Shown here one piece after another: positions 6,876-15,030 of a stretch of DNA of 43,390 nt. A program made the translations under genes and the position numbers. The first letter of the stretch is position 1. Each line of letters starts with the position of its first letter. The notes under the pieces were generated by a model. The model was not told where the DNA came from. It was given only the letters and a program-made list of their open reading frames with translations, and made no database searches. The DNA is taken from the NCBI RefSeq assembly GCF_003515065.1, contig NZ_QXGH01000048.1, positions 1 through 43,390 on the forward strand, written 5' to 3'. The stretch is from Nocardioides immobilis (GTDB taxonomy: Bacteria; Actinomycetota; Actinomycetes; Propionibacteriales; Nocardioidaceae).

Positions 6876-8665
6876 CCGCCGAGCTCTGGCCGCGGTACGA
6901 CGGCCCCGAGGACCTGCCCCTCATCGAGGCGGTGCCGCTCGCCGACCGGGGCCTGCCGGCGACGACGTACGACGTCCTCTGCCGGGCGGCCGCGCTCTGG
7001 CCGGACCGCACGGCGCTCTCGGTGCTGCCAGAGGCGGCGCGCTGGCGCGACCACACCGACGTCACGTTCGGCGAGCTGCTCGGCCGGGTCAACCGGGTCG
7101 CCAACCACCTGCACGGCCTGGGCGTACGACGCGGCGACGCGGTCGGCCTGCTCTCGCCGAACTGCGAGGACCTGGTGGTCGCCACGCTCGCCGCGCAGGT
7201 CGCCGGGATCGCGGCGCCGGTCAACGCCGGCCTGCGGGCCGATCACGTCGCCGAGCTGCTGGCCCGCTCCGGAGCGCGGGTCCTCGTCGCCGGCGAGGGC
7301 GTCGACACCTCCGGCATCGGTGTCGATGCGATGGTCGACCTCGCGCAGCTCGACGGGCTCGTCGCCGGACAACCGGGCGACCACTTCGTCGGTGCGCCGC
7401 CGGTCGCGACCGACATCGCCGCGGTGTTCCACACCGGCGGGACGACCGGCGTGCCGAAGCTCGCCGCGCACACCCACGCCAACGAGGTGGCGGACGCGTG
7501 GATGATCGCGGCCAACACGCTGCTGGACGAGGACTCCGTGGTGTTCGCAGCGCTGCCGCTGTTCCACGTGAACGCGCTCGTCGTCACGTTGCTGGCCCCG
7601 CTGCTGCGGGGTCAGCGGGTCGTCTGGGCGGGACCGTCCGGCTACCGCGACCCCGCTCTGTACGGCGAGCTCTGGCGGATCGTCGAGCACTTCCGGATCT
7701 CCGCCATGAGCGCGGTGCCCACCGTCTACCAGGTCCTGGCCCAGTGCCCCGTGGACGCCGACATCACCAGCATGCGGTGCGCGATGGTCGGGGCGAGCGC
7801 GCTGCCGGCCGCGGTCCGGGAGGCGTTCGAGGGGGCCACCGGCGTGCGGCTGCTCGAGGGCTACGGCCTGACCGAGGCGACCTGCGCCTCCGTGCGGAGC
7901 TTCCTCCAGGTGGACCGCCCCGGGTCGGTCGGCCAGCGGATGCCGTACCAACAGGTCAAGGCCGTCCGGGTCGAGCCCGACGGCTCGTGGACCGACCTGC
8001 CCGCCGGCGAGGTGGGCGTGCTGGCGATCAAGGGACCCACGGTCTTCCCGGGCTACGTCACCGGCCGGGACGCGGGCGGCCCGGTGGTCGACGGCCTGGG
8101 CAAGCTGGTCGACGGCTGGCTCGACACCGGTGACCTGGCGCAGGTCGACGAGGACGGCTTCGTCTTCCTCACCGGGCGCGCGAAGGACCTGATCATCCGC
8201 GGCGGCCACAACATCGACCCGGCCGTGATCGAGGACGTCCTGCTCGCCCACCCCGACGTGACCGGTGCCGCGGCCGTCGGACGACCCGACGTCCACGCGG
8301 GTGAGGTGCCGGTCGCCTACGTGACGGTTGCCGCGGGCGCGACGGTCACCGGTGCCGACCTCGAGGCGTGGGCGGCGGCGCGGGTCGCCGAGCCGGCCGC
8401 CGCACCCAGGTCGGTCGACGTGCTGGACGCGCTGCCCGTCACCGACGTCGGCAAGCCCTACAAGCTGGCGCTGCGCGCCGACGCGACGCAGCAGGAGCTG
8501 AGCCGCGCGCTGCGCGGTGTCGACGGCGTCAGCGGCGTGGCGGCGGTGATCGGTGACGGCGGCGTCGTCGCGGTCGTCGATGCGCGGTCGACGGTCGACG
8601 AGATCGCGCTGAAGGAAGCACTGGGCGGCTACACGGTGCCGTGGGTCCTGAGGAGCGCACGATGA
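6872..8665 (+). CDS. AMP-dependent acyl-CoA synthetase/ligase
   Basis: This 597-residue member of the ANL superfamily activates a carboxylic acid as acyl-AMP and then acyl-CoA. The phosphate-binding loop HTGGTTGVPK is near residue 187, GYGLTEAT near 330, the hinge region DTGDLAQVDEDGF followed by LTGRAKDLIIRGG near 425-450, and the catalytic lysine in VGKPYK near 531. About 65 residues follow this lysine, longer than usual, with a small alternating Val/Asp-rich segment (GVAAVIGDGGVVAVVDA). The GTG start overlaps the FAH stop (GTGA). The substrate is probably the acid side chain of the aromatic compound or an acid released from it, inferred from context. Confidence 0.9.
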   Translation: MTAELWPRYDGPEDLPLIEAVPLADRGLPATTYDVLCRAAALWPDRTALSVLPEAARWRDHTDVTFGELLGRVNRVANHLHGLGVRRGDAVGLLSPNCEDLVVATLAAQVAGIAAPVNAGLRADHVAELLARSGARVLVAGEGVDTSGIGVDAMVDLAQLDGLVAGQPGDHFVGAPPVATDIAAVFHTGGTTGVPKLAAHTHANEVADAWMIAANTLLDEDSVVFAALPLFHVNALVVTLLAPLLRGQRVVWAGPSGYRDPALYGELWRIVEHFRISAMSAVPTVYQVLAQCPVDADITSMRCAMVGASALPAAVREAFEGATGVRLLEGYGLTEATCASVRSFLQVDRPGSVGQRMPYQQVKAVRVEPDGSWTDLPAGEVGVLAIKGPTVFPGYVTGRDAGGPVVDGLGKLVDGWLDTGDLAQVDEDGFVFLTGRAKDLIIRGGHNIDPAVIEDVLLAHPDVTGAAAVGRPDVHAGEVPVAYVTVAAGATVTGADLEAWAAARVAEPAAAPRSVDVLDALPVTDVGKPYKLALRADATQQELSRALRGVDGVSGVAAVIGDGGVVAVVDARSTVDEIALKEALGGYTVPWVLRSAR

Positions 8666-9435
8666 CGGCGTACGACGACGCGGCGCCGCCCGCGGTGCTG
8701 CTGCGGGTCATCGACGAGTACCTCCGTCGCTACCACCGGCACGAGGTCCAGATCGATGCGCAGCTTCCCGAGACGCCCGCGCTCATCGTCTCCAACCACG
8801 GCTTCGGCGGGATCCTCGACCTCAACGTGTTGGCGCTCGCCCGGACGCTGGACCGCATCGGGGATCCTCGCCAGACGACGTTCCTCGTCCACCAGGTCGC
8901 ATGGACCCTCGGTGTGGGCGGGCTGATCGAGCCGCTCGGTTGCGTGCCGGGCAGTGCGGCGGCGGTCGACGAGGCGTTCGCTGCCGGCCGCCATGTCGCG
9001 GTGTTCCCGGGAGGCGACGTCGAGGCTGCCAAGCCGACGAGGGAGCGCAACCGGATCAAGTTCGCGGGTCGGTCCGGCTTCGCCCGGGTGGCCATCGACA
9101 AGGGCGTGCCGGTCGTACCGGTCGTCACCGCCGGTGCCGGTGAGTCCCTCCTCGTGCTGAGCGACGGCCAGCGGCTGGCCCGCGCGCTCCGGCTGCCCCA
9201 GCTGTTGCGGGTCAAGGCGCTGCCGGTGAGCCTCACCTTCCCGTGGGGGCTCAACCTCGGGATCGCCGGGATGCTCCCGTACGCGCCCCTCCCCACCAAG
9301 CTCGTCACCGCCGTCGTGCCCGCCATGACGCCCGCCGACGGCGAGTCCGCGGAGGCCTTCGCCACGCGCGTCGAGTCCGCGATGCAGGACCGGCTGACCG
9401 AGCTCACCGCCGACCGCCGCCCCGTCGTCGGCTGA
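8662..9435 (+). CDS. 1-acylglycerol-3-phosphate-type acyltransferase (PlsC-like)
   Basis: The 257-residue protein belongs to the lysophospholipid acyltransferase group. It shows the histidine motif in NHGFGGILD (near residue 44; the His-to-Asp spacing is longer than the usual H-x4-D) and the second block FPGGDVEAAKPTRERNRIKF followed by GRSGFARVAIDKGVPVVPVV, as in bacterial PlsC relatives. The family moves acyl groups from CoA or ACP to an alcohol. It overlaps the acyl-CoA ligase by 4 bp (ATGA), so it may use the CoA ester made by that enzyme. This is odd in a ring-cleavage operon. No signal peptide is seen; peripheral membrane association is typical. Confidence 0.85.
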   Translation: MTAYDDAAPPAVLLRVIDEYLRRYHRHEVQIDAQLPETPALIVSNHGFGGILDLNVLALARTLDRIGDPRQTTFLVHQVAWTLGVGGLIEPLGCVPGSAAAVDEAFAAGRHVAVFPGGDVEAAKPTRERNRIKFAGRSGFARVAIDKGVPVVPVVTAGAGESLLVLSDGQRLARALRLPQLLRVKALPVSLTFPWGLNLGIAGMLPYAPLPTKLVTAVVPAMTPADGESAEAFATRVESAMQDRLTELTADRRPVVG

Positions 9436-9448
9436 CCACGGAGCCGTC

Positions 9449-10977
9449 ATGTCGTCCTCCTCCAACGTCCTGCCGGTCGTGGTCGTCGGCGCCGGCCCGA
9501 GCGGCGTCACCGCCGCGACGTTGCTGGCGCAGTACGGCGTCGAGGTGCTGGTGCTGGACCGCTGGGCCTCGGTCTACCCGCAGCCGCGCGCCGTCCACCT
9601 GGACGACGAGATCTACCGGATCGTCGCCCGGCTCGGCCTGGCCGACGAGTTCGCCCGCATCTCCCGGCCCTCGCAGGGCCTGCGGCTGATGGACCCGGAG
9701 CACCGGGTGCTCGCCGAGTTCCGGCGGGACGGCGGCGCCGGCCGGCACGGCTTCCCCCAGGCCAACATGTTCGACCAGCCCGAGCTCGAGGCACTGCTGC
9801 GGGCCAACCTGTGCGCCCAGCCGTCGGTGACCTTCCGCGGGGACGTGCTCGTCACCGCGGTCCACCAGTCGGCCGCCGGACCCGTGCGCGTCGACCTCAC
9901 GGACCGGACCACGGGCGAGACCGAGGCCATCGAGGCGACGTACGTCCTCGGGTGCGACGGCGCCAACAGCGTCGTACGCCGGTCGATCGGCGCGACCATG
10001 CAGGACCTGCGGTTCGAGCAGCGCTGGCTCGTCGTCGACGTCAACACCGACCACGACCTCGGTCAGTGGGAGGGCGTGCACCAGGTGTGCGACACCGACC
10101 GCGCGGCGACGTACATGCGGATCAGCGAGCGGCGCTACCGCTGGGAGTTCCAGCTCAAGGACGGCGAGACCAGCCAGGACTTCGAGGACATCGCGGTGCT
10201 GGACCCCCTGCTCCGGCCGTGGACCGGCGCCGTCCCGGTGGCCGACCTCGAGCTGGTGCGGGTGGCCGAGTACACCTTCCGGGCCCAGCTCGCCGACCGG
10301 TGGCGGGACCGCAACGTCTTCCTGCTCGGCGACGCCGCGCACCTGACGCCGCCGTTCATCGGGCAGGGGATGGGTGCCGGGCTCCGGGACGCTGCGAACC
10401 TGGCGTGGAAGCTGGCCGGCGTGCTCCAGGGCCACCTCGCCCCGGTCGTTCTCGACACCTACGAGCAGGAGCGGCGTCCGCACACGGCGCAGATGATCCG
10501 GCTGGCGATCGTCGTCGGCACCGCGATGACGCGCGGTGGCCGCACCGGCGACCTGCTGAGGCGGCTCGTCGCACCGCGGCTGCACCTGGTCCCCGGGTTC
10601 CGCGCCCGGGTGCTGGACAGCACGACGCCCCCCTGCGCGCGGGCGCGCTCGTCGCCGGTCGTCGCGGACGCCGGGGGCTGGCCGGCTCGCTCGGCCCGAA
10701 CGCGCCGGTCGACGGCCGGCGGTTCGACGACCTGACCGGAGGCCGCTGCGTGCTGGTCGTCGCGCAGCCGGGTACGGCGGACGTCGTGGCTGGTGACGAG
10801 CCCGGACTGGTCGTGCTCCCGACGAGCCCGGGCGAGCCGCTGCACGACTGGCTCACCCGTGGGCGTGCCCGCGCGGCGCTGGTGCGCCCCGACGGCACTG
10901 TCATGGCCGCCGGCCGGACCGTGGCCGACGTCGTCCAGCCGCTCGCCTCGCTGACGGTCGACCTTCCGAGCCACTAG
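9449..10977 (+). pseudogene. FAD-dependent aromatic monooxygenase (MhpA-type) with a -1 frameshift
   Basis: The first frame (9449-10735) has all three FAD motifs: GAGPSG near residue 13, GCDGANSVVRR near 168 and LLGDAAHLTPPFIGQGMGAG near 293. It ends in a nonsense tail after LDSTTPP. The expected C-terminal domain continues in another frame (LRAGALVAG, GSLGPNAPVDGRRFDDLTGG, CVLVVAQPG) and stops at 10977. Adding one C to the six-C run at 10628-10633 restores a single 509-residue frame of normal family length. The cause may be a real mutation, a variable homopolymer or a sequencing error. The intact enzyme would hydroxylate a phenol ortho to its OH to give a catechol for the dioxygenase. It starts 13 bp after the acyltransferase. 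Confidence 0.85.
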
Positions 10978-11018
10978 CTCGCGCTGTGTCGGCAGTATTC
11001 GCCGGCTGAGCGCGAGCT
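10976..11018 (+). terminator. Hairpin at the end of operon A
   Basis: AGCTCGCGCT (10976-10985) pairs perfectly with AGCGCGAGCT (11009-11018), and part of the interior (GTGTCGGC with GCCGGCT) pairs as well. The hairpin overlaps the stop codon of the monooxygenase. There is no T-run after it, as is common in high-GC actinobacteria. Confidence 0.7.
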
Positions 11019-11085
11019 AGCGGCTGTGCTGCGCCTCGCCGACGTGCCAACCTAGGGCGAGGATCTCCGAGAGAAGGGGCGCACC

Positions 11086-11556
11086 ATGGCCGAGCCCGCG
11101 AACCTGGATGCCAGTGAGAAGCAGCGGGTCAAGGATGCGCTGAAGGCTCACATCAGCGCCCAGGTCGGTGCGTCCGACCAGGCCGCGTCGTCGGAGCAAT
11201 CCGGCGCCGAGCTGGACCAGGATGCGTCGCACTCCGTCGACGACCTCTCCCAGTCCGACGCGGCCGGCGAGCTCCACGAGCTGCTCGAAGCGGCCGAGGA
11301 CAAGCAGCGTGCCGACCTCGCCGCCATCGATGATCTCGACTTCGGGCCCAAGGACGTCGTCGAGCCCGGGGCGGTCGTGGCGTTCGGCGGCGACCACTAC
11401 GTCTTCGGAGTCGTCGCCGACGCGTTCGAGTGCGACGGGGTCAGCTATGAGGGGATCTCCGCGGACTCACCGGTCGGCCAGGTCATCGACGGCATGCGGG
11501 CAGGGGAGTCGTTCACCTTCAACGAGCGGACGCATCGCCTCGACCTCGTCTGCTGA
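11086..11556 (+). CDS. Small acidic protein with GreA-like C-terminal domain
   Basis: This 156-residue protein has an acidic, helical, low-complexity N-terminal half (residues 1-88, rich in Ala, Glu, Asp, Ser) and a C-terminal half resembling the GreA/GreB FKBP-like domain: GAVVAFGGDHYVFGVVADAF, then SADSPVGQVIDG and RAGESFTF (about 94-150). The canonical GreA coiled coil that reaches the RNA polymerase channel is not recognisable. It might bind RNA polymerase or be a stress-linked protein; function is not established. GAGAGAAGGGG lies 8 nt before the ATG. It stands alone between operon A and the remnants of operon B. Confidence 0.65.
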   Translation: MAEPANLDASEKQRVKDALKAHISAQVGASDQAASSEQSGAELDQDASHSVDDLSQSDAAGELHELLEAAEDKQRADLAAIDDLDFGPKDVVEPGAVVAFGGDHYVFGVVADAFECDGVSYEGISADSPVGQVIDGMRAGESFTFNERTHRLDLVC

Positions 11557-11573
11557 GCTCGAGAAGCGCGCGC

Positions 11574-11645
11574 TCATCGAGAGCTGACCAGGTCCAGGGC
11601 GAGGTCCACGATCATGTCCTCCTGGCCGCCGATCAGCTCGCGGCG
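11574..11645 (-). pseudogene. C-terminal remnant of 4-hydroxy-2-oxovalerate aldolase
   Basis: On the minus strand the last 24 codons before the TGA at 11574-11576 read RRELIGGQEDMIVDLALDLV and then SSR. GGQEDMIVDxALDL is the characteristic end of MhpE/BphI/HsaF aldolases, which split 4-hydroxy-2-oxovalerate into pyruvate and acetaldehyde. The rest of the gene (over 300 codons) is absent. It is joined directly to the first codons of acetaldehyde dehydrogenase, in a different frame. Confidence 0.8.
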
Positions 11646-11695
11646 GTGCCGATGTTGCCGGAGCCGATGACGGCGACCTTGGTCTTTGCGTTCAT
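11637..11695 (-). pseudogene. N-terminal remnant of acylating acetaldehyde dehydrogenase
   Basis: The ATG at 11695 starts MNAKTKVAVIGSGNIGTAA, the Rossmann-fold beginning typical of MhpF/BphJ/HsaG acetaldehyde dehydrogenases (KVAIIGSGNIGTDLM). After about 17 codons the homology ends and the frame stops. The ATG overlaps the stop of the hydratase remnant (ATGA), so the original operon order was hydratase, dehydrogenase, aldolase. A deletion of roughly 2 kb removed nearly all of the last two genes. Confidence 0.8.
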
Positions 11696-12230
11696 GCGTC
11701 CTCCGGGAAGCGAGCGGTGAGCGTGACCCCGGAGATCGTGGTCTCGACGACGTCCCCGGCGCCGACAGCGGTCATCGGTCCGAGCGCGCCGGACAGGACG
11801 ACCTGTCCCGGCCGCAGCGGGTCGCCGAACGAGATGTCGCACGCCGAGATCCGGCTGTCGACGATCTCCAGCGCGACGTGCGCGGACGCGATCGACAGGT
11901 CCTCCCCGAGCACGAACGCGATCTCGGCCTCGGCCTTCGGCTGCAGGAGCCGCGACATCGGAACGGCGCGGCTGGTCGTGTCCATGTCGTCGAACAGCAC
12001 TCCGAAGTCCGGTTGGGCGACACCGAGCTGCTGCTGGACGGCGGACGAGGTGAGCCCGATCTTGCGGCCCACGATGCTCGCGCCCCAAGGATCCGGGCCC
12101 GGTTGACCAGCAGCTGGGTCGCGTACGCGGCCTCCACGTCGCTGCCGCCGATGAGGTCTCGCACCGGCGCGCACGGCACACCGCACGCCGCCGCGGCGAT
12201 GAGGCGCGCGGCCGCCTGCTGCGCGCTCAT
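11692..12230 (-). pseudogene. Decayed 2-keto-4-pentenoate hydratase (MhpD-type)
   Basis: The start (MSAQQAAARLIAAAA, then YATQLLVNRARILG) and the following VGRKIGLTSSAVQQQLGV, DFGVLFDDM and LLQPKAEAEIAFVLGEDL belong to MhpD/BphH hydratases but lie in two frames. The break is near 12078-12090; one extra G in the GGGG run read on the minus strand (CCCC at 12083-12086) would join them. A second lesion is a deletion: ALEIVDSRISACDIS runs straight into GDPLRPGQVVLSGALGPM, which in intact enzymes are about 75 residues apart. Even with the frame repaired the protein would be about 180 residues against about 260. Its ATG overlaps the amidohydrolase stop by 4 bp. Confidence 0.82.
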
Positions 12231-13339
12231 CCGCCCAACCGCTTCCGGAGCGCGGGGAGCTGCGTGAGGGCGTTGCCGTGCAGCACCTGCCGGAGCTCGG
12301 TGCTGTCGAAGGAGCGCTTGAGCTGCGGAGCGGGGTCCCCGGGGATGGTGAAGACCTGCGCCGAGAACGGCCAGTCCGTGGCGAACATGATGTGGGAGAC
12401 CGGCGCCACCTCGCGGACCGACATCATCGCGGACGGTGCCGGCGACAGCGCGGTGTCGTAGAACAGTCGCCCGTAGTCGAGGTTCTGCTCGTCGAGGACG
12501 CCGAGCCCGAGGTTCTGCATGATCGGCGTGACGTACTGCAGCAGCGAGGTCCGGTAGGCGAGGAACGGCAGGGTGCCGCCGGCGTGCGCGAGCAGCCAGC
12601 GGATCCGCGGGTAGAGCGTGAACGTGCGGTGGTAGCTGAGGTTCACCGCCGCGCGTGTGGTGTCGAAGGGGAACTCGAAGAGGAACGCCGGCAGCCCGAG
12701 GTCCGGGTGCACCGGCGTCACCGGGTGCACGAAGACCATCGCGCCGAGCTGGTTGAGCGTCTTCATCAGCGGCTTGAGCCGGTCGTCGCCGAGGTAGACG
12801 CCGCGGTACTGGCTGAAGAGGCCGACCCCGTCGAACCCGAGCTGCTTGATCGCACGCGTCGCCTCGGCGCGGGCGTTGGCGATTTCGGCAGGGTCGTCGA
12901 GGTCGCCGAGCGGCAGTACGGCGAACCCGCCGAACCGCTTGGCCACCGTGCCTGAGCCGTTGATGAGCGTCTCGTAGGTGTAGTCGTTGATCCGGCGCGC
13001 CATCGCGTCTCGCTGGGTGGCGGTCGGCAGGTAGGCCACGCCCGGCTCGGAGATCGACACCACCTGGGCGGCGATGCCGAACCGGTTCATGAAGGTGACC
13101 GCCGCTTGCGGGCTCCAGGCCGGGAGCGCCTTCCCGCCCGCCGAGTCGATGCCGTGCTCGGCGAGCGACTGCCGGTAGAAGTCGGGGATGTGGTGGCAGT
13201 GAACGTCGATCCGGTTGCGCGGACCGGTCAGGACGGGCACTGCGCGGGCAGCCGTCGCGAGTGCGATCGGTACGGCGGCCGCGGCCGCGCCGGTCGCGGC
13301 CATGCCGAGCAAGGAGCGGCGGTTCATGGGCGCGCTCAC
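12227..13339 (-). CDS. Amidohydrolase-2 (ACMSD-like) with Tat signal
   Basis: The 370-residue protein has the TIM-barrel amidohydrolase fold of decarboxylases and C-C hydrolases such as ACMSD and gamma-resorcylate decarboxylase. Metal ligands are visible: His47 and His49 in DVHCHH, His near 205 in VFVHP, His near 253 in LLAHAGG and Asp near 322 in ATDWPF. It begins with a twin-arginine-like leader (MNRRSLLGMAATG, Ala-rich core, ARA cleavage site near residue 33), unusual for a family that normally works in the cytoplasm. GTG 13339 overlaps the upstream stop (GTGA) like its neighbours; ATG 13327 is the alternative. It may decarboxylate or hydrolyse a pathway intermediate. Confidence 0.85.
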   Translation of the reverse strand: MSAPMNRRSLLGMAATGAAAAAVPIALATAARAVPVLTGPRNRIDVHCHHIPDFYRQSLAEHGIDSAGGKALPAWSPQAAVTFMNRFGIAAQVVSISEPGVAYLPTATQRDAMARRINDYTYETLINGSGTVAKRFGGFAVLPLGDLDDPAEIANARAEATRAIKQLGFDGVGLFSQYRGVYLGDDRLKPLMKTLNQLGAMVFVHPVTPVHPDLGLPAFLFEFPFDTTRAAVNLSYHRTFTLYPRIRWLLAHAGGTLPFLAYRTSLLQYVTPIMQNLGLGVLDEQNLDYGRLFYDTALSPAPSAMMSVREVAPVSHIMFATDWPFSAQVFTIPGDPAPQLKRSFDSTELRQVLHGNALTQLPALRKRLGG

Positions 13340-15030
13340 AGCCCGACCTCGGCCGGGACCGGACCGGCCGGAACGGCGGCCGGGGTGAGCCCGAGCTGGT
13401 CGACGAGCGCGCGGGTGAGCGCGGCGCCGTCCCTGGTGGCGCCGAAGACGTACTTGTCGGGTCGCAGCACGACGACCGACCCGCGACGGATGCCGTGCCG
13501 GCGCAGCCACCGGGTCAGCTCGCCGCTCGTGTCCTCGACATCGACGAGGCCGGCCCGGTTGCCGCAGGCGCCGACCGCGCCCTGCGGGCGGGTGCCCGGC
13601 GAGAAGACCGTCGCGAACGTCGCGCCCACCTGCGCCCACGCCGCCACGTCGAGGCCCTCCCGTGGATCGACGCCGATCCCGATCACCGACCACCCGGTGC
13701 CGAGCGCGTCGTCGAGACGCACCGGCCGTCCGTCGTACCGCCGGACCATCGGTTGTGGCGACAAGGTGCCCTCGGCGCCGCGCACGGACCGCGGGCGCCC
13801 GACGTACGTGCCCTTCTTGAAGCGCGGCTTGGGCTTCATGCCGGCCTGCCGGATCCACCCGGCCAGCCCGGGGATGCGCAAGGCGGTCCACATCGCGGCG
13901 TTGCGCGCGCTCGCGCCGACCGGGTTCTTGATCGAGACCAGCGACTTGTTGAAGACGGAGAAGTCGATCATCGCCTTGGCGTGCGGGCGTCGCTCGGACT
14001 CGTAGGTGTCGAGGAGCGCCGCATCGGCACCGCCGCGGAGCACTGCTGCGAGCTTCCAGGAGAGGTTGTCGGCGTCGCGGACGCCGGCGTTCATCCCCTG
14101 GCCGACGAACTGCGGCGTCATGTGGGCGGCATCGCCGGCGAGGAGGACCCGGCCGTCGCGCCACCGGTCCGCGACGAGCGCGTTGAACGTGTAGACGAGT
14201 CGCCGCCTGACCTCGACCTGGTCGACGTCGACGTACCGGCCGATCAGGCGCCGGACCGTCTGGTCGGACTCGAAGTGGTCCTTGTCGTCCGCATCCGTCA
14301 GCGCGAACTCGAACCTGTGGTGAGCGCCGGGCTGCGGGCAGCTCACGGTCGGCATCTCGGGGTTGCAGACGAAGTCGAAGTAGGGAAGGTGCCGGAAGGC
14401 ATCGGTGCCTGGCTTCGCCTCGAGGTCGACGACCAACCAGCGCTCGGGGAAGCTCTTGCCGGTCATCTCGATGCCGAGCCGGGTGCGGACGACGCTGCGG
14501 CCGCCGTCGGCGCCGACGAGGTACGACGCCCGCACGGTCTCGCGGGTCGACTCGTCGACGACGTTGTCCTGCCGGCCGTAGCGGCTACCCGACGCGGCCG
14601 CGTGGACGACGGTGACGCCGGCGTCGTCCTGCGCGAAGTCGACGACCTCCCGGCCGCGGCGCAGCTCGACGTCGGGGTACCGGGTGAGGAGCGACTCGAG
14701 GGTGGTCTCGAGGTAGGGCTGGTAAAGGAAGTTCACGACGGGCCACCACAGCGGGCGCTGGGTCTCGCGGAACTGGATGAGCACGTCGCCGCTCGCCTTC
14801 ACCCACTGCACCGCGGAGTCGACGTTCATGTCGACGTGGATGGCGTCGGCGACCCCGGCCGTCTGGAACACGCGCAGCGCTTCGTCGTCGGTGTAGACGG
14901 CTCGTGCGTTGCCATAGAACTCGGGCTCGCGCTCCAGCACCAGGACGCTGAGGCCGCGACGGCCGAGCAGGTGGGCGAGGGTGAGGCCGGTGGGGCCGAG
15001 ACCGACCACGGCGACGTCGTACTGGTTCAT
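13336..15030 (-). CDS. FAD-dependent aromatic-ring monooxygenase (MhpA/PheA type)
   Basis: This 564-residue protein looks intact. It has VVGLGPTGLTLAHLLG at residues 8-23, GADGGRSVVRTRLG near 190 and LAGDAAHMTPQFVGQGMNAG near 310, the three FAD motifs of class A flavin hydroxylases, and a C-terminal thioredoxin-like domain ending with VVLRPDKYVFGAT. It probably hydroxylates a phenolic ring with NAD(P)H and O2 to supply the catechol for the dioxygenase encoded just upstream. The ATG overlaps the dioxygenase stop (ATGA), and its own stop overlaps the amidohydrolase start. It is the intact member of three related monooxygenase genes in the window. Confidence 0.92.
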   Translation of the reverse strand: MNQYDVAVVGLGPTGLTLAHLLGRRGLSVLVLEREPEFYGNARAVYTDDEALRVFQTAGVADAIHVDMNVDSAVQWVKASGDVLIQFRETQRPLWWPVVNFLYQPYLETTLESLLTRYPDVELRRGREVVDFAQDDAGVTVVHAAASGSRYGRQDNVVDESTRETVRASYLVGADGGRSVVRTRLGIEMTGKSFPERWLVVDLEAKPGTDAFRHLPYFDFVCNPEMPTVSCPQPGAHHRFEFALTDADDKDHFESDQTVRRLIGRYVDVDQVEVRRRLVYTFNALVADRWRDGRVLLAGDAAHMTPQFVGQGMNAGVRDADNLSWKLAAVLRGGADAALLDTYESERRPHAKAMIDFSVFNKSLVSIKNPVGASARNAAMWTALRIPGLAGWIRQAGMKPKPRFKKGTYVGRPRSVRGAEGTLSPQPMVRRYDGRPVRLDDALGTGWSVIGIGVDPREGLDVAAWAQVGATFATVFSPGTRPQGAVGACGNRAGLVDVEDTSGELTRWLRRHGIRRGSVVVLRPDKYVFGATRDGAALTRALVDQLGLTPAAVPAGPVPAEVGL

